From: Ewingella sp. CoE-038-23
Lineage (GTDB): Bacteria; Pseudomonadota; Gammaproteobacteria; Enterobacterales; Enterobacteriaceae
Length of the DNA: 64,000 nucleotides
Reading direction: 5' to 3'
NCBI RefSeq assembly: GCF_040419245.1
Contig: NZ_JAZHOH010000001.1
Location: 1,364,001-1,428,000 of the forward strand
The position numbers were made by a program, and so were the translations under genes. Numbering within the stretch: the stretch's first letter is position 1; each line of letters begins with the position of its first letter. The notes under the pieces were generated by a model. It searched no databases. It saw nothing but the letters and a program-made list of their open reading frames with translations, and had not been told where the DNA came from. This document shows positions 21,131 through 28,766 of the stretch, in pieces.

Positions 21131-21343
21131 ATGATGTTAAAAATGGGTTTAGTTAAATGGTACATCCAAGCTAAAGGCTATGGTTTTATTTGCCCTCTCG
21201 ACGGTACGTCTGAAATTTATGTTCAGCGCGCCTCTATTGCTAATACAGGCAATAAATCTTTGAATGCTGGGCAGCGCGTAGAGTTCACCACCTACCGCAG
21301 CGTGGCTCACGGTCCGTCAGCAGCCGATGTGATCGCGTTCTAA
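21131..21343 (+). CDS. Divergent cold-shock-domain protein
   Basis: A 70-residue single cold-shock domain. The nucleic-acid motif RNP1 is kept as KGYGFI, and the opening MGLVKWY aligns with the usual GTVKWF. RNP2 is altered: the usual VFVHF is replaced by IYVQR, losing the His and Phe that stack on bases in CspA. KSLNAGQRVEF and GPSAADV fit the C-terminal half. It is therefore a CSD family member with a changed binding face, like the CspH/CspF side group, and may not act as a standard RNA chaperone. The ATG at 21131 follows AAAGG by ten bases; ATG at 21134 or 21143 is possible. It is monocistronic, with a structured leader. Confidence 0.8.
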   Translation: MMLKMGLVKWYIQAKGYGFICPLDGTSEIYVQRASIANTGNKSLNAGQRVEFTTYRSVAHGPSAADVIAF

Positions 21344-21344
21344 G

Positions 21345-21393
21345 TTTGACCTGTCCCCCAGACCTTGGCGCGTAAATTTACGCTCAGGTCAAA
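21345..21393 (+). other. Nested inverted repeats after the cold-shock gene
   Basis: TTTGACCTG (21345-21353) pairs perfectly with CAGGTCAAA (21385-21393). Inside lies the 14-bp perfect palindrome GCGTAAATTTACGC (21370-21383), and GACCT at 21361 can compete for AGGTC at 21386. No T-run follows, so termination is uncertain; a folded 3' end or a protein operator are both possible. Confidence 0.55.
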
Positions 21394-21400
21394 ATGTGTT

Positions 21401-21437
21401 ATCGGTATCTGTAATGCTTTCATCAACGGATACCGAT
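21401..21437 (+). promoter_or_regulatory. Perfect 9-bp inverted repeat abutting the ycaQ start codon
   Basis: ATCGGTATC (21401-21409) and GATACCGAT (21429-21437) enclose a 19-base loop. The right arm ends directly before the ATG at 21438, so in RNA the stem would cover the ribosome landing site. Confidence 0.55.
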
Positions 21438-22667
21438 ATGTCTCACCCGGTTATATCTCTCTCTGCCGCCCGCACTTTGCACCTCGCTGCTCAACAACTT
21501 CAACACCCACTCAAGCGCAAGCCCCAACGGGACGATCTCCTCACAGCCATTACTCAGATGGGTTTGCTGCAAATTGATACCATTAGCGTGGTCGCCCGCA
21601 GCCCATATTTAGTGCTTTTTAGCCGCCTCGGGCACTATCCGCAGGAGTGGCTGGAAGACGCACTGGCGTCGGGTAAACTGTTTGAGTATTGGGCTCACGA
21701 AGCCTGTTTTATCCCCATCGAAGATTACGCTTTGCTACGCCACCGCATGCTTCAGCCTGAGAAAATGGGCTGGAAATACTCAACCGAGTGGGTCGAAAAG
21801 CATCAGGAAGACATTGACGGCATCCTCAGCCATATTGCGGAAAATGGCCCGGTGCGTTCGGCGGATTTCGCCGGAGAGAAGCGTTCAGCTACCGGCTGGT
21901 GGGACTGGAAGCCGCACAAGCGGCATCTGGAGACGCTGTTTACCTCAGGCAAGCTGATGGTGGTGGAGCGTCGCAGTTTTCATCGCGTTTACGACCTCGC
22001 AGAGCGCGTGATGCCCGGCTGGAATGATGCCACCCAGGCTCTGTCACAGCAGGATGCCGAAGAGATCATGCTGCGCCGGTCGGCGCAAAGTCTGGGCTTA
22101 TTCAAACCTGAGTGGCTGGCAGATTATTATCGCCTGAAACGCATTAAAGCGCAGGAGGTGATATCCCGCTGGTTAGAAAGTGGTGAGGTCAGGCCGGTCA
22201 ATGTAAAAGGGCTGGATGGCCTGTTCTATGTGCATCAGAGTCAGTTTTCCCTGCTGGAACAAGCCATTAACGGCAAAATTAGCTCGACGGTTACCGCGCT
22301 GCTTTCGCCATTCGACCCCGTGGTATGGGATAGAAAACGGGCGCTGGCGCTATTTAATTTTGATTACCGACTGGAATGTTACACGCCGGAGCCGAAGCGG
22401 CAATATGGCTATTTCACGTTGCCTATTTTGCATCGCGGAGAGCTGATCGGGCGCGTGGACGCCAAGATGCATCGCAAAGAGAAAACCTTTGAAGTGAAAA
22501 CCTTGCACCTTGAGAGTGGTACTAAACTGAGCCCAAGACGCATCAAAGATATCACTGATGCCGTCAGTCGTTTTGCCTTATGGCACGAGGCTGATCGGGT
22601 GCTGATAGGGAAGGTACCAGAAGCGTTGCGGCTGCACTGGGAAGCGGGCTGGTCATTGCTCAAATAA
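21438..22667 (+). CDS. ycaQ: DNA glycosylase YcaQ (AlkX/HTH_42 family)
   Basis: A 409-residue winged-helix (HTH_42) glycosylase. E. coli YcaQ excises bulky alkylated bases and unhooks DNA interstrand crosslinks. The catalytic QxD motif is present as LLQIDT (about residues 47-52), as in the YcaQ branch rather than the QxQ of AlkZ. WWDWKPHKRHLETL and LLSPFDPVVWDR are typical family segments. The ATG at 21438 gives MSHPVISLSAAR, matching relatives in length (410); the frame extends upstream to 21396 but that part includes the inverted-repeat leader. It is followed by a strong terminator. Confidence 0.93.
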   Translation: MSHPVISLSAARTLHLAAQQLQHPLKRKPQRDDLLTAITQMGLLQIDTISVVARSPYLVLFSRLGHYPQEWLEDALASGKLFEYWAHEACFIPIEDYALLRHRMLQPEKMGWKYSTEWVEKHQEDIDGILSHIAENGPVRSADFAGEKRSATGWWDWKPHKRHLETLFTSGKLMVVERRSFHRVYDLAERVMPGWNDATQALSQQDAEEIMLRRSAQSLGLFKPEWLADYYRLKRIKAQEVISRWLESGEVRPVNVKGLDGLFYVHQSQFSLLEQAINGKISSTVTALLSPFDPVVWDRKRALALFNFDYRLECYTPEPKRQYGYFTLPILHRGELIGRVDAKMHRKEKTFEVKTLHLESGTKLSPRRIKDITDAVSRFALWHEADRVLIGKVPEALRLHWEAGWSLLK

Positions 22668-22672
22668 ACAAT

Positions 22673-22696
22673 CGGCTGCCATTGGCAGCCGTTTTT
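22673..22696 (+). terminator. ycaQ terminator
   Basis: CGGCTGCC, loop ATT, GGCAGCCG then TTTTT, starting six bases after the ycaQ stop. Confidence 0.92.
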
Positions 22697-22722
22697 CGCT
22701 GGGTGAGAATGTCAAAACAGCC

Positions 22723-22773
22723 TTAGTTGCTGTAGTTGGCAAACATCGCGATGATTTTGTGGATCAGTTTCAT
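22723..22773 (-). CDS. Possible AzuC-like 16-residue small protein
   Basis: The minus-strand frame encodes MKLIHKIIAMFANYSN. Ungapped against the first 16 residues of E. coli AzuC as I remember it (MKLRKILKSMFNNYCK), seven positions are identical, including M1-K2-L3 and the MF-x-NY block. It has the amphipathic, basic character of AzuC. AzuC is a membrane-associated small protein that interacts with GlpD, encoded by a dual-function RNA repressed by CRP. A perfect CRP palindrome lies 26 bases upstream of this ATG. The ribosome binding site is weak (GAG eight bases before) and the protein is shorter than AzuC (28 residues), so the call is a hypothesis. Confidence 0.4.
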   Translation of the reverse strand: MKLIHKIIAMFANYSN

Positions 22774-22799
22774 TTCAGTGCTCGTCAGTAGAAATTTAA

Positions 22800-22815
22800 T
22801 GTGACTTTTGTCACA
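22800..22815. promoter_or_regulatory. Perfect CRP-type palindrome
   Basis: TGTGACTTTTGTCACA fits TGTGA-N6-TCACA exactly. On the minus strand it overlaps or adjoins a possible -10 (TTAAAT just downstream), a geometry suited to repression of the micro-ORF. On the plus strand it is 210 bases from ycaR, so it could instead act on the ycaR-kdsB promoter. Confidence 0.6.
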
Positions 22816-23024
22816 AAAAAATACTACGCCGACCTCCGGCTTTTATCAATCTCTGTTTCGGCCTCTTGGCGATTTATCCCACTAGGCAGCCTATATTGCC
22901 GATGTCAGATTAACCTTGGCGGAAGGGTTATGGTATTCTTTGCCACCGTAGAGGTTTGTCAAAACACGCATTATTGCAGCTGCTTGGCCTTCAAGCGTGC
23001 AATTCACATGCCCCGGGAGAATGT

Positions 23025-23207
23025 ATGGATCATCGTTTACTCGAAATTGTTGCTTGCCCTGTCTGTACCGGTAAGCTTTATTTCAATAAAGAGTCGCAAG
23101 AATTAATTTGTAAAGTGGACGGACTGGCTTATCCGGTGCGCGACGGCATTCCGGTGTTGTTAGAAACTGAAGCCCGTGCGCTTTCTGCTGACGAGACGCA
23201 TCCATGA
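23025..23207 (+). CDS. ycaR: Trm112-like small protein YcaR
   Basis: A 60-residue protein of the Trm112p-like (UPF0434) family. CPVC near the N-terminus, the single later cysteine in LICKVD, and [11 protein letters not shown] follow E. coli YcaR. Its function is not established. The ATG at 23025 gives [14 protein letters not shown], identical in plan to E. coli; the longer upstream frame is rejected. The stop overlaps the kdsB start (ATGA), so it is co-translated with kdsB. Confidence 0.93.
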   Translation: MDHRLLEIVACPVCTGKLYFNKESQELICKVDGLAYPVRDGIPVLLETEARALSADETHP

Positions 23208-23953
23208 GTTTTATTGCCATCATTCCTGCCCGCTTTGCTTCCAGCCGCCTGCCGGGGAAACCTCTGGCGGATATCGGCGGCAAGCCAATGGTCGTTCATG
23301 TGATGGAACGCGCGAAAGAGTCCGGTGCCGATCGCGTTATCGTCGCCACCGACCATCCTGACGTTTTTGCTGCAGTAGAAGCGGCTGGCGGCGAAGTTTG
23401 CATGACCCGCGCTGACCACCAGTCAGGCACTGAGCGTCTGGCCGAAGTCATCGAACTGTACGGCTTTTCCGACGAGGACATTATCGTCAATGTGCAGGGC
23501 GACGAGCCTCTGGTGCCGCCGGTGATTATCAAGCAGGTCGCTGATAATCTGGCCTCCTGTGAAGCCGGCATGGCGACTTTAGCGGTGCCTATTGAAACGG
23601 CAGAAGAGGCGTTCAACCCTAACGCGGTAAAAGTGGTGATGGACGTCAACGGCTACGCGCTCTATTTCTCGCGGGCAACCATTCCGTGGGAGCGCGAGCG
23701 TTTTGCTAAATCCAGAGAGACTGTCGGTGATACGTTCCTGCGCCACATTGGCATTTATGCCTATCGCGCCGGTTTCATTCGCCGCTATGTCAACTGGGCG
23801 CCAAGCCCGCTTGAGAATATCGAGCTTCTGGAGCAGCTGCGCGTGCTGTGGTACGGCGAAAAAATCCACGTGGCCGTAGCGAAAGAAGTGCCGTCGGTGG
23901 GTGTCGATACGCCAGAAGATTTGCAGCGCGTGCGCGAGTTTCTGGCCCACTAA
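23204..23953 (+). CDS. kdsB: 3-deoxy-manno-octulosonate cytidylyltransferase
   Basis: A 249-residue cytoplasmic enzyme that makes CMP-Kdo, the activated sugar for the inner core of lipopolysaccharide. The nucleotide-binding opening [15 protein letters not shown] (about 7-21) and [11 protein letters not shown] (about 95-105) are typical. Length is close to E. coli KdsB (248). It is coupled to ycaR and ends in an intrinsic terminator. Confidence 0.97.
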   Translation: MSFIAIIPARFASSRLPGKPLADIGGKPMVVHVMERAKESGADRVIVATDHPDVFAAVEAAGGEVCMTRADHQSGTERLAEVIELYGFSDEDIIVNVQGDEPLVPPVIIKQVADNLASCEAGMATLAVPIETAEEAFNPNAVKVVMDVNGYALYFSRATIPWERERFAKSRETVGDTFLRHIGIYAYRAGFIRRYVNWAPSPLENIELLEQLRVLWYGEKIHVAVAKEVPSVGVDTPEDLQRVREFLAH

Positions 23954-23994
23954 TTAGCCTTTCCCCGCTTTGCGCCTTGCAACGCTATACTGAT

Positions 23995-24023
23995 ACGGAA
24001 TGTCATTGGGCATTCCGTTTTTT
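23995..24023 (+). terminator. kdsB terminator
   Basis: ACGGAATG and CATTCCGT arms around TCATTGGG, followed by TTTTT. Confidence 0.9.
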
Positions 24024-24112
24024 ATTCTGCGACTTTCATTGATCTGCCACCGAGAAATCGTCGGGCAATGCTTTCATCATAAACCTCATCACTTCTTCAC
24101 TGTGTAACCGTC

Positions 24113-25006
24113 ATGGAACAGCTGAAAGCCGAATTAAGTATTGTGCTGGGCGAACGCCTGTCTCGCCTTGAATGCGTTAGCGAGCAACCTTATGCCCATC
24201 TCTATGCGATTTATGATGAGCAGGGGCACGCCGTGCCGCTAATGGCCAAAAGTTACGTCTGTTCGGGCATTGCCAGCCAGGAGGCGTATAAATTGTCGAT
24301 GCTGGCGCGCGAGGGCGTGGTGCGCGTGCCGACGGTATTTGGTTTAGTTACCACCAGCCAATCGCCTTTTAAGGAGGTCTTACTGATCGAGCGCCTTCGA
24401 GGCGTTTCTGCCGAAGCTCCGACCCGCACGCCGCAGCGCGGCGAGATGCTGATAGAGCAGATTATCGAAGGGCTGCTGGCGTGGCACCGCATTGACAGCC
24501 ATGGACACGTGGGCACGGTGGATAGCACGCAGGACAATAAGTGGTCGCTGTGGTATCAGCAGCGCGTTGAGGCACTTTGGGCTTCCATCAGCCATTTGCA
24601 GTCAGCGCAGCTGACGCAGGAAGATCGCACTTTGCTGTTCCGTTCTCGCGCCAGCCTGCCCAGCCTGTTTACTGACTTTAATGATAATTCCGTACTGCTT
24701 CACGGCAACCTCTCACTGCGCAGTCTGTTAAAAGACCCGCGCAGCGACCAGCTCTTAGCCATGATCAACCCCGGCACGCTGCTGTGGGGGCCAAGGGAGT
24801 TTGAGCTGTTCCGCCTGTGGGAGAAAGGGATGAGCGAGCAGCTGCTATTTCGCTATTTACAGCGTGCGCCGGTCTCAGAAAGCTTCCTCGCCCGGCGCGG
24901 TTTATATCTTCTGTGGGAATCTGTCTCCCACTTGCTACACACCGGCAAGCTGGACCGCCCGGCGTTTGAACACGCTAAACAGCAGCTGCTTCCATGGCTT
25001 AACTGA
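24113..25006 (+). CDS. ycbJ: Uncharacterised phosphotransferase-fold protein YcbJ
   Basis: A 297-residue protein with the same length and overall sequence as E. coli YcbJ, related to aminoglycoside phosphotransferase and kinase-like folds. LLHGNLSLRSLLKD (about 200-213) occupies the place of the catalytic loop (HGDLxxxN in active kinases), but the catalytic Asp and Asn are replaced, so kinase activity is doubtful. LLIERLRGVSAEAPTRTP is conserved in the family. The role is unknown. It is convergent with elyC, with only two bases between the stop codons and no visible terminator. Confidence 0.88.
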   Translation: MEQLKAELSIVLGERLSRLECVSEQPYAHLYAIYDEQGHAVPLMAKSYVCSGIASQEAYKLSMLAREGVVRVPTVFGLVTTSQSPFKEVLLIERLRGVSAEAPTRTPQRGEMLIEQIIEGLLAWHRIDSHGHVGTVDSTQDNKWSLWYQQRVEALWASISHLQSAQLTQEDRTLLFRSRASLPSLFTDFNDNSVLLHGNLSLRSLLKDPRSDQLLAMINPGTLLWGPREFELFRLWEKGMSEQLLFRYLQRAPVSESFLARRGLYLLWESVSHLLHTGKLDRPAFEHAKQQLLPWLN

Positions 25007-25008
25007 GG

Positions 25009-25779
25009 TCAGTCGCCACTGCTGCCAATTCGTTGCCAGATTCGCCCCAGAGTTTCATACCAAATTCGTTCGCTGTGTCCTAAGAACAGCGAGCTTGGCA
25101 ATATTTTTTCCCAAGGATTGAGCGGCGAGTCGATGGCCAGCTGATTGGCCGGAGCAGGAGTAGGGTGCAGACCCTGCTGCTCGAAGAAAATCATGGCGCG
25201 CGGCAGGTGATTGGCAGAGGTCACCAGCGCCATAGGCTGATCTCCAATATGTATTTTCACCTGCTCGGCCTCTTCGTGAGTATCACGCGGGGTGTCGAGC
25301 ATGATGATATCGCTCTGCGGCACGCCGAGGCTGATGGCCACTTTCGCCGCCACTTCTGCTGTACTCACCGGGTTGCCAATGGCTTTTCCGCCGGTGAAAA
25401 TCATCTTCGACCCCGGATTCTCCCGATAAACCCGAATGCCTTCTGCTACTCGTGGCAGGCTGTTATTGATCAAATTGGAACTGGGTGCCCAGTCTGGGTT
25501 ATAAGTGTACCCGCCGCCTAACACCACCACATATTTTAACGGCTGCGCGCTATTGGCGCGGTAAGTGGGATAGGTTGATTCTAGCGGCCGCAGCAAAGCA
25601 TCAGCCACAGGTTGCAGGCTTAAAAGGGCCAGAGCGAGCCAACTCAGTAAAAAGCAGACTTTTCCTGCTTTCTGCCAGCGAGTAAACCACAGTAAAACCA
25701 GCGCTACCGCCATGATCATTAATAAAAAGGGTAGCGGGAGCAGCAGCCCCCCAATGGCTTTTTTGAGAATAAATGGCAT
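25009..25779 (-). CDS. elyC: Envelope biogenesis factor ElyC
   Basis: A 256-residue inner-membrane protein with two N-terminal transmembrane helices (about 8-30 and 40-56) and a periplasmic DUF218 domain. DUF218 segments VVLGGGY (about 93), FTGGK, DTPRDTHEEA and VTSANHLPRA are present. In E. coli ElyC (YcbC) supports peptidoglycan synthesis at low temperature and affects undecaprenyl-phosphate use. I chose the ATG at 25779 (MPFILKKAIGG, preceded by AAGGACC) over one 14 codons upstream. Confidence 0.92.
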   Translation of the reverse strand: MPFILKKAIGGLLLPLPFLLMIMAVALVLLWFTRWQKAGKVCFLLSWLALALLSLQPVADALLRPLESTYPTYRANSAQPLKYVVVLGGGYTYNPDWAPSSNLINNSLPRVAEGIRVYRENPGSKMIFTGGKAIGNPVSTAEVAAKVAISLGVPQSDIIMLDTPRDTHEEAEQVKIHIGDQPMALVTSANHLPRAMIFFEQQGLHPTPAPANQLAIDSPLNPWEKILPSSLFLGHSERIWYETLGRIWQRIGSSGD

Positions 25780-25952
25780 CGAAAATAGGTCCTTTTGAGC
25801 GAAAAAACGACATCCAGGCACGAATCCACATTGGGATGATTTATTCTACGTCAGCCTGTGCCAAAATAGCAGGCTCGGCCGTCCCGCAATGCTCAGTATT
25901 TCGGTTATGATTTCATTCAACAAAATGCGCTATCAGGAACAGGTATCATTTC

Positions 25953-26738
25953 ATGCAGGATCGTAATTTCGACGATATCGCCGAAAAGTTCTCACGCAAT
26001 ATTTACGGTACGACCAAAGGTCGTATTCGTCAGGCCGTGCTGGGACAAGATCTTCGCGAACTGATCGCTACGCTCCCCCAGAGGCCGCTGCGCATTCTGG
26101 ATGCCGGGGGCGGCGAAGGGCAGATGGCGTGCGAACTCGCCGCTTTGGGACATCAGGTCTTGTTGTGCGATCTCTCTGGTGAGATGATCCGCCGCGCCAA
26201 AGCGGCCGCCGAGGAAAAAGGTGTGAGCGACAACATGCAATTTGTACAATGTCCTGCTCAGAACGTCGCTCAGCATTTGGAACAGCCTGTTGATCTGATA
26301 TTGTTTCACGCGGTGATTGAATGGCTCGCGGAACCTCAACAGGCGCTGCAGGCATTAACCGATTGTTTGGCGCCGGGTGGTGCCTTGTCGCTAATGTTTT
26401 ACAATATCCATGGTCTGGTGATGCGTCACATGATCTTGGGTAACTTCGGTCACGTCGAAGCAGGCGTGCCAAAAATTAAAAAAAGCTCGCTGTTGCCGGA
26501 TCATCCTCTGGAACCTCAACAAGTTTATGCCTGGCTTGATGCGTTGGGGATGGTGATCACGGGCAAAACCGGTGTTCGCGTTTTCCATGATTACTTGCGT
26601 AACCGGCAACAACATAAACAGGATTTCGACGAGCTTCTGGCGCTGGAACAGCGTTATTGCCGACAGGAACCTTTTGTTAGTTTGGGACGTTACATCCACG
26701 TGATGGCGCACAAACCCAATCTGAAGGACGAATCATGA
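25953..26738 (+). CDS. cmoM: tRNA 5-carboxymethoxyuridine methyltransferase CmoM
   Basis: A 261-residue class I SAM methyltransferase (formerly SmtA) that methylates cmo5U34 to mcmo5U34 in certain tRNAs. The SAM loop [11 protein letters not shown] is at about residues 49-59, and the acidic residue after beta strand 2 is in LLCDLSGEM. The stop overlaps the mukF start by four bases (ATGA), the conserved cmoM-mukFEB arrangement. Confidence 0.95.
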   Translation: MQDRNFDDIAEKFSRNIYGTTKGRIRQAVLGQDLRELIATLPQRPLRILDAGGGEGQMACELAALGHQVLLCDLSGEMIRRAKAAAEEKGVSDNMQFVQCPAQNVAQHLEQPVDLILFHAVIEWLAEPQQALQALTDCLAPGGALSLMFYNIHGLVMRHMILGNFGHVEAGVPKIKKSSLLPDHPLEPQQVYAWLDALGMVITGKTGVRVFHDYLRNRQQHKQDFDELLALEQRYCRQEPFVSLGRYIHVMAHKPNLKDES

Positions 26739-28057
26739 GTGAATTTTCCCAGACTGTACCCGAACTGGTCGCCTGGGCGCGCAAAAATGACTTCTCCATT
26801 TCTCTGCCTACCGAACGTCTGGCCTTTCTGCTGGCAATCGCCACGCTGAACGGTGAGCGTCTGGACGGTGAAATGAGTGAGGGTGAGCTGGTCGATGCTT
26901 TTCGCCACGTAAGCAAAGGCTTCGAGCAAACCCATGAAACGGTCACCGTGCGCGCCAACAACGCCATTAATGACATGGTGCGTCAGCGTTTACTCAATCG
27001 TTTTGTCAGTGAACTGGCTGACGGCAATGCCATTTATCGTTTAACGCCGCTGGGCATTGGCATCACCGACTACTATATTCGTCAACGTGAATTCTCGACG
27101 CTGCGCCTCTCCATGCAGCTGTCCATCGTGGCCCAAGAGCTTAAGCGCGCCGCGGATGCCGCCGAAGAGGGCGGTGATGAGTTTCATTGGCATCGCAACG
27201 TTTTCGCGCCATTGAAATACTCCGTGGCGGAGATTTTTGACAGTATCGACATGACGCAGCGCATCATGGACGAGCAGCAGCAGGGCGTGAAAGACGATAT
27301 CGCCGCGCTGTTAAACAAAGATTGGCGCGCGGCCATTTCCAGCTGTGAAATGCTGCTGTCCGAAACCTCAGGTACGCTGCGTGAATTACAGGATACGCTA
27401 GAGGCCGCGGGCGACCTGCTGCAAGCGCACTTACTGCGGATTCAGGACTCGACCATGGGCGAAAGCGAACTGAGCTTCGTCGATAAGTTAGTCTTTGATT
27501 TGCAAAGCAAGCTTGACCGCATTACCAGCTGGGGCCAGCAAGCGATTGACCTGTGGATCGGTTATGACCGTCATGTTCACAAATTTATTCGTACCGCGAT
27601 CGATATGGATAAAAACCGCGTCTTTGCTCAGCGTCTTCGCCAGTCCGTCCAAAATTACTTCGACAATCCGTGGACGTTAACCTTTGCGAATGCAGAGCGT
27701 TTACTGGACATGCGTGATGAAGAGCTGGCGCTGCGCAGTGAAGAGGTGACCGGTGAACTTCCGCCGGACCTGGAATATGAAGAATTTAGTGAAATACGTG
27801 AGCAGCTTGCCGCAATGATTGAGCAAGCGCTGCAAGTGTATCAACAACAGAAGACGCCGCTTAATCTGGGCACCGTGATGCGCGATTACCTTGAACAGTA
27901 CCCGCGCGCGCGGCATTTTGACGTAGCGCGAATTGTGGTCGACCAGGCTGTACGCCTTGGTGTGGCTGAAGCAGATTTTTCAGGGTTGCCAGCCGAATGG
28001 CAGGCAATCAATGATTTCGGAGCCAAGGTGCAGGCCCATGTCATCGACAAATATTGA
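26735..28057 (+). CDS. mukF: Chromosome partition protein MukF (kleisin)
   Basis: This 440-residue kleisin of the MukBEF condensin bridges MukB heads and binds MukE. The N-terminal winged helix (about 1-115) mediates dimerisation, and a long helical middle region and C-terminal domain contact MukB. The length equals E. coli MukF. It overlaps cmoM by four bases and mukE by 20, so the three muk proteins are translated from one message. Confidence 0.97.
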   Translation: MSEFSQTVPELVAWARKNDFSISLPTERLAFLLAIATLNGERLDGEMSEGELVDAFRHVSKGFEQTHETVTVRANNAINDMVRQRLLNRFVSELADGNAIYRLTPLGIGITDYYIRQREFSTLRLSMQLSIVAQELKRAADAAEEGGDEFHWHRNVFAPLKYSVAEIFDSIDMTQRIMDEQQQGVKDDIAALLNKDWRAAISSCEMLLSETSGTLRELQDTLEAAGDLLQAHLLRIQDSTMGESELSFVDKLVFDLQSKLDRITSWGQQAIDLWIGYDRHVHKFIRTAIDMDKNRVFAQRLRQSVQNYFDNPWTLTFANAERLLDMRDEELALRSEEVTGELPPDLEYEEFSEIREQLAAMIEQALQVYQQQKTPLNLGTVMRDYLEQYPRARHFDVARIVVDQAVRLGVAEADFSGLPAEWQAINDFGAKVQAHVIDKY

Positions 28058-28766
28058 ACACATAATGCCAGCTAAACTGGCGCAAGCGTTGGCAAATTCC
28101 GTATTTCCTGCTCTGGACAGTCAGCTGCGTTCTGGCCGTCACATTGGCATTGACGAATTGGATAACCACGCTTTCCTGATGGACTATCAGGAAGAACTCG
28201 AGCTGTTTTATAGCCGCTACAGCGTTGAATTGATCCGAGCGCCGGAAGGTTTCTTCTACCTGCGCCCACGCTCAACCACGCTCATCCCGCGTTCGGTGCT
28301 GTCCGAGCTGGACATGATGGTAGGAAAAATTCTCTGCTATCTGTACCTCAGCCCGGAGCGTCTGGCGCATGAAGGCATTTTCACCCAGCAGGAACTTTAT
28401 GATGAACTGCTCAGCCTTGCCGATGAAAGCAAGCTGCTGAAATACGTCAATCAGCGTTCTACCGGCTCTGACCTTGACCGCCAGAAGCTGCAAGAGAAAG
28501 TCAGAACTTCGCTGAACCGCCTGCGCCGCTTGGGCATGGTGTGGTTTATGGGTGCCGACAGCAGTAAATTCCGCATTACCGAAGCCGTGTTCCGCTTCGG
28601 GGCAGATGTACGCAGTGGCGATGACGCCCGCGAAGCGCAGTTGCGAATGATCCGCGACGGTGAAGCAATGCCAATTGAAAGCGCGTTATCGCTGAATGAC
28701 GAAAACGAAGACAGCGAATCGCCAACCGAACAAGGGCATGACAGCGCAGAGGACGAACAGGAATGA
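28038..28766 (+). CDS. mukE: Chromosome partition protein MukE
   Basis: A 242-residue tandem winged-helix subunit of MukBEF that binds MukF. The block [20 protein letters not shown] (about 74-93) is nearly invariant in the family. The ATG at 28038 gives [15 protein letters not shown], matching E. coli; a longer frame inside mukF is not used. The C-terminal tail from about 222 is acidic and variable, longer than in E. coli (234). The stop overlaps mukB (ATGA). Confidence 0.97.
   Translation: MSSTNIEHIMPAKLAQALANSVFPALDSQLRSGRHIGIDELDNHAFLMDYQEELELFYSRYSVELIRAPEGFFYLRPRSTTLIPRSVLSELDMMVGKILCYLYLSPERLAHEGIFTQQELYDELLSLADESKLLKYVNQRSTGSDLDRQKLQEKVRTSLNRLRRLGMVWFMGADSSKFRITEAVFRFGADVRSGDDAREAQLRMIRDGEAMPIESALSLNDENEDSESPTEQGHDSAEDEQE

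Larger units (their letters stand above)
22697..23024. other. ycaQ-ycaR intergenic region
   Basis: About 330 bases upstream of ycaR. The supported contents are the AzuC-like micro-ORF (22723-22773, minus) and the CRP-type palindrome (22800-22815). The remaining 200 bases should contain the ycaR-kdsB promoter, but I cannot place it with confidence. A 101-codon frame across 22801-23106 has no family resemblance and overlaps ycaR. Confidence 0.5.

Noticed and set aside
22801..23106. 101-codon plus-strand ORF overlapping ycaR
   Set aside because: Begins inside the CRP palindrome and overlaps the well-supported ycaR in another frame.
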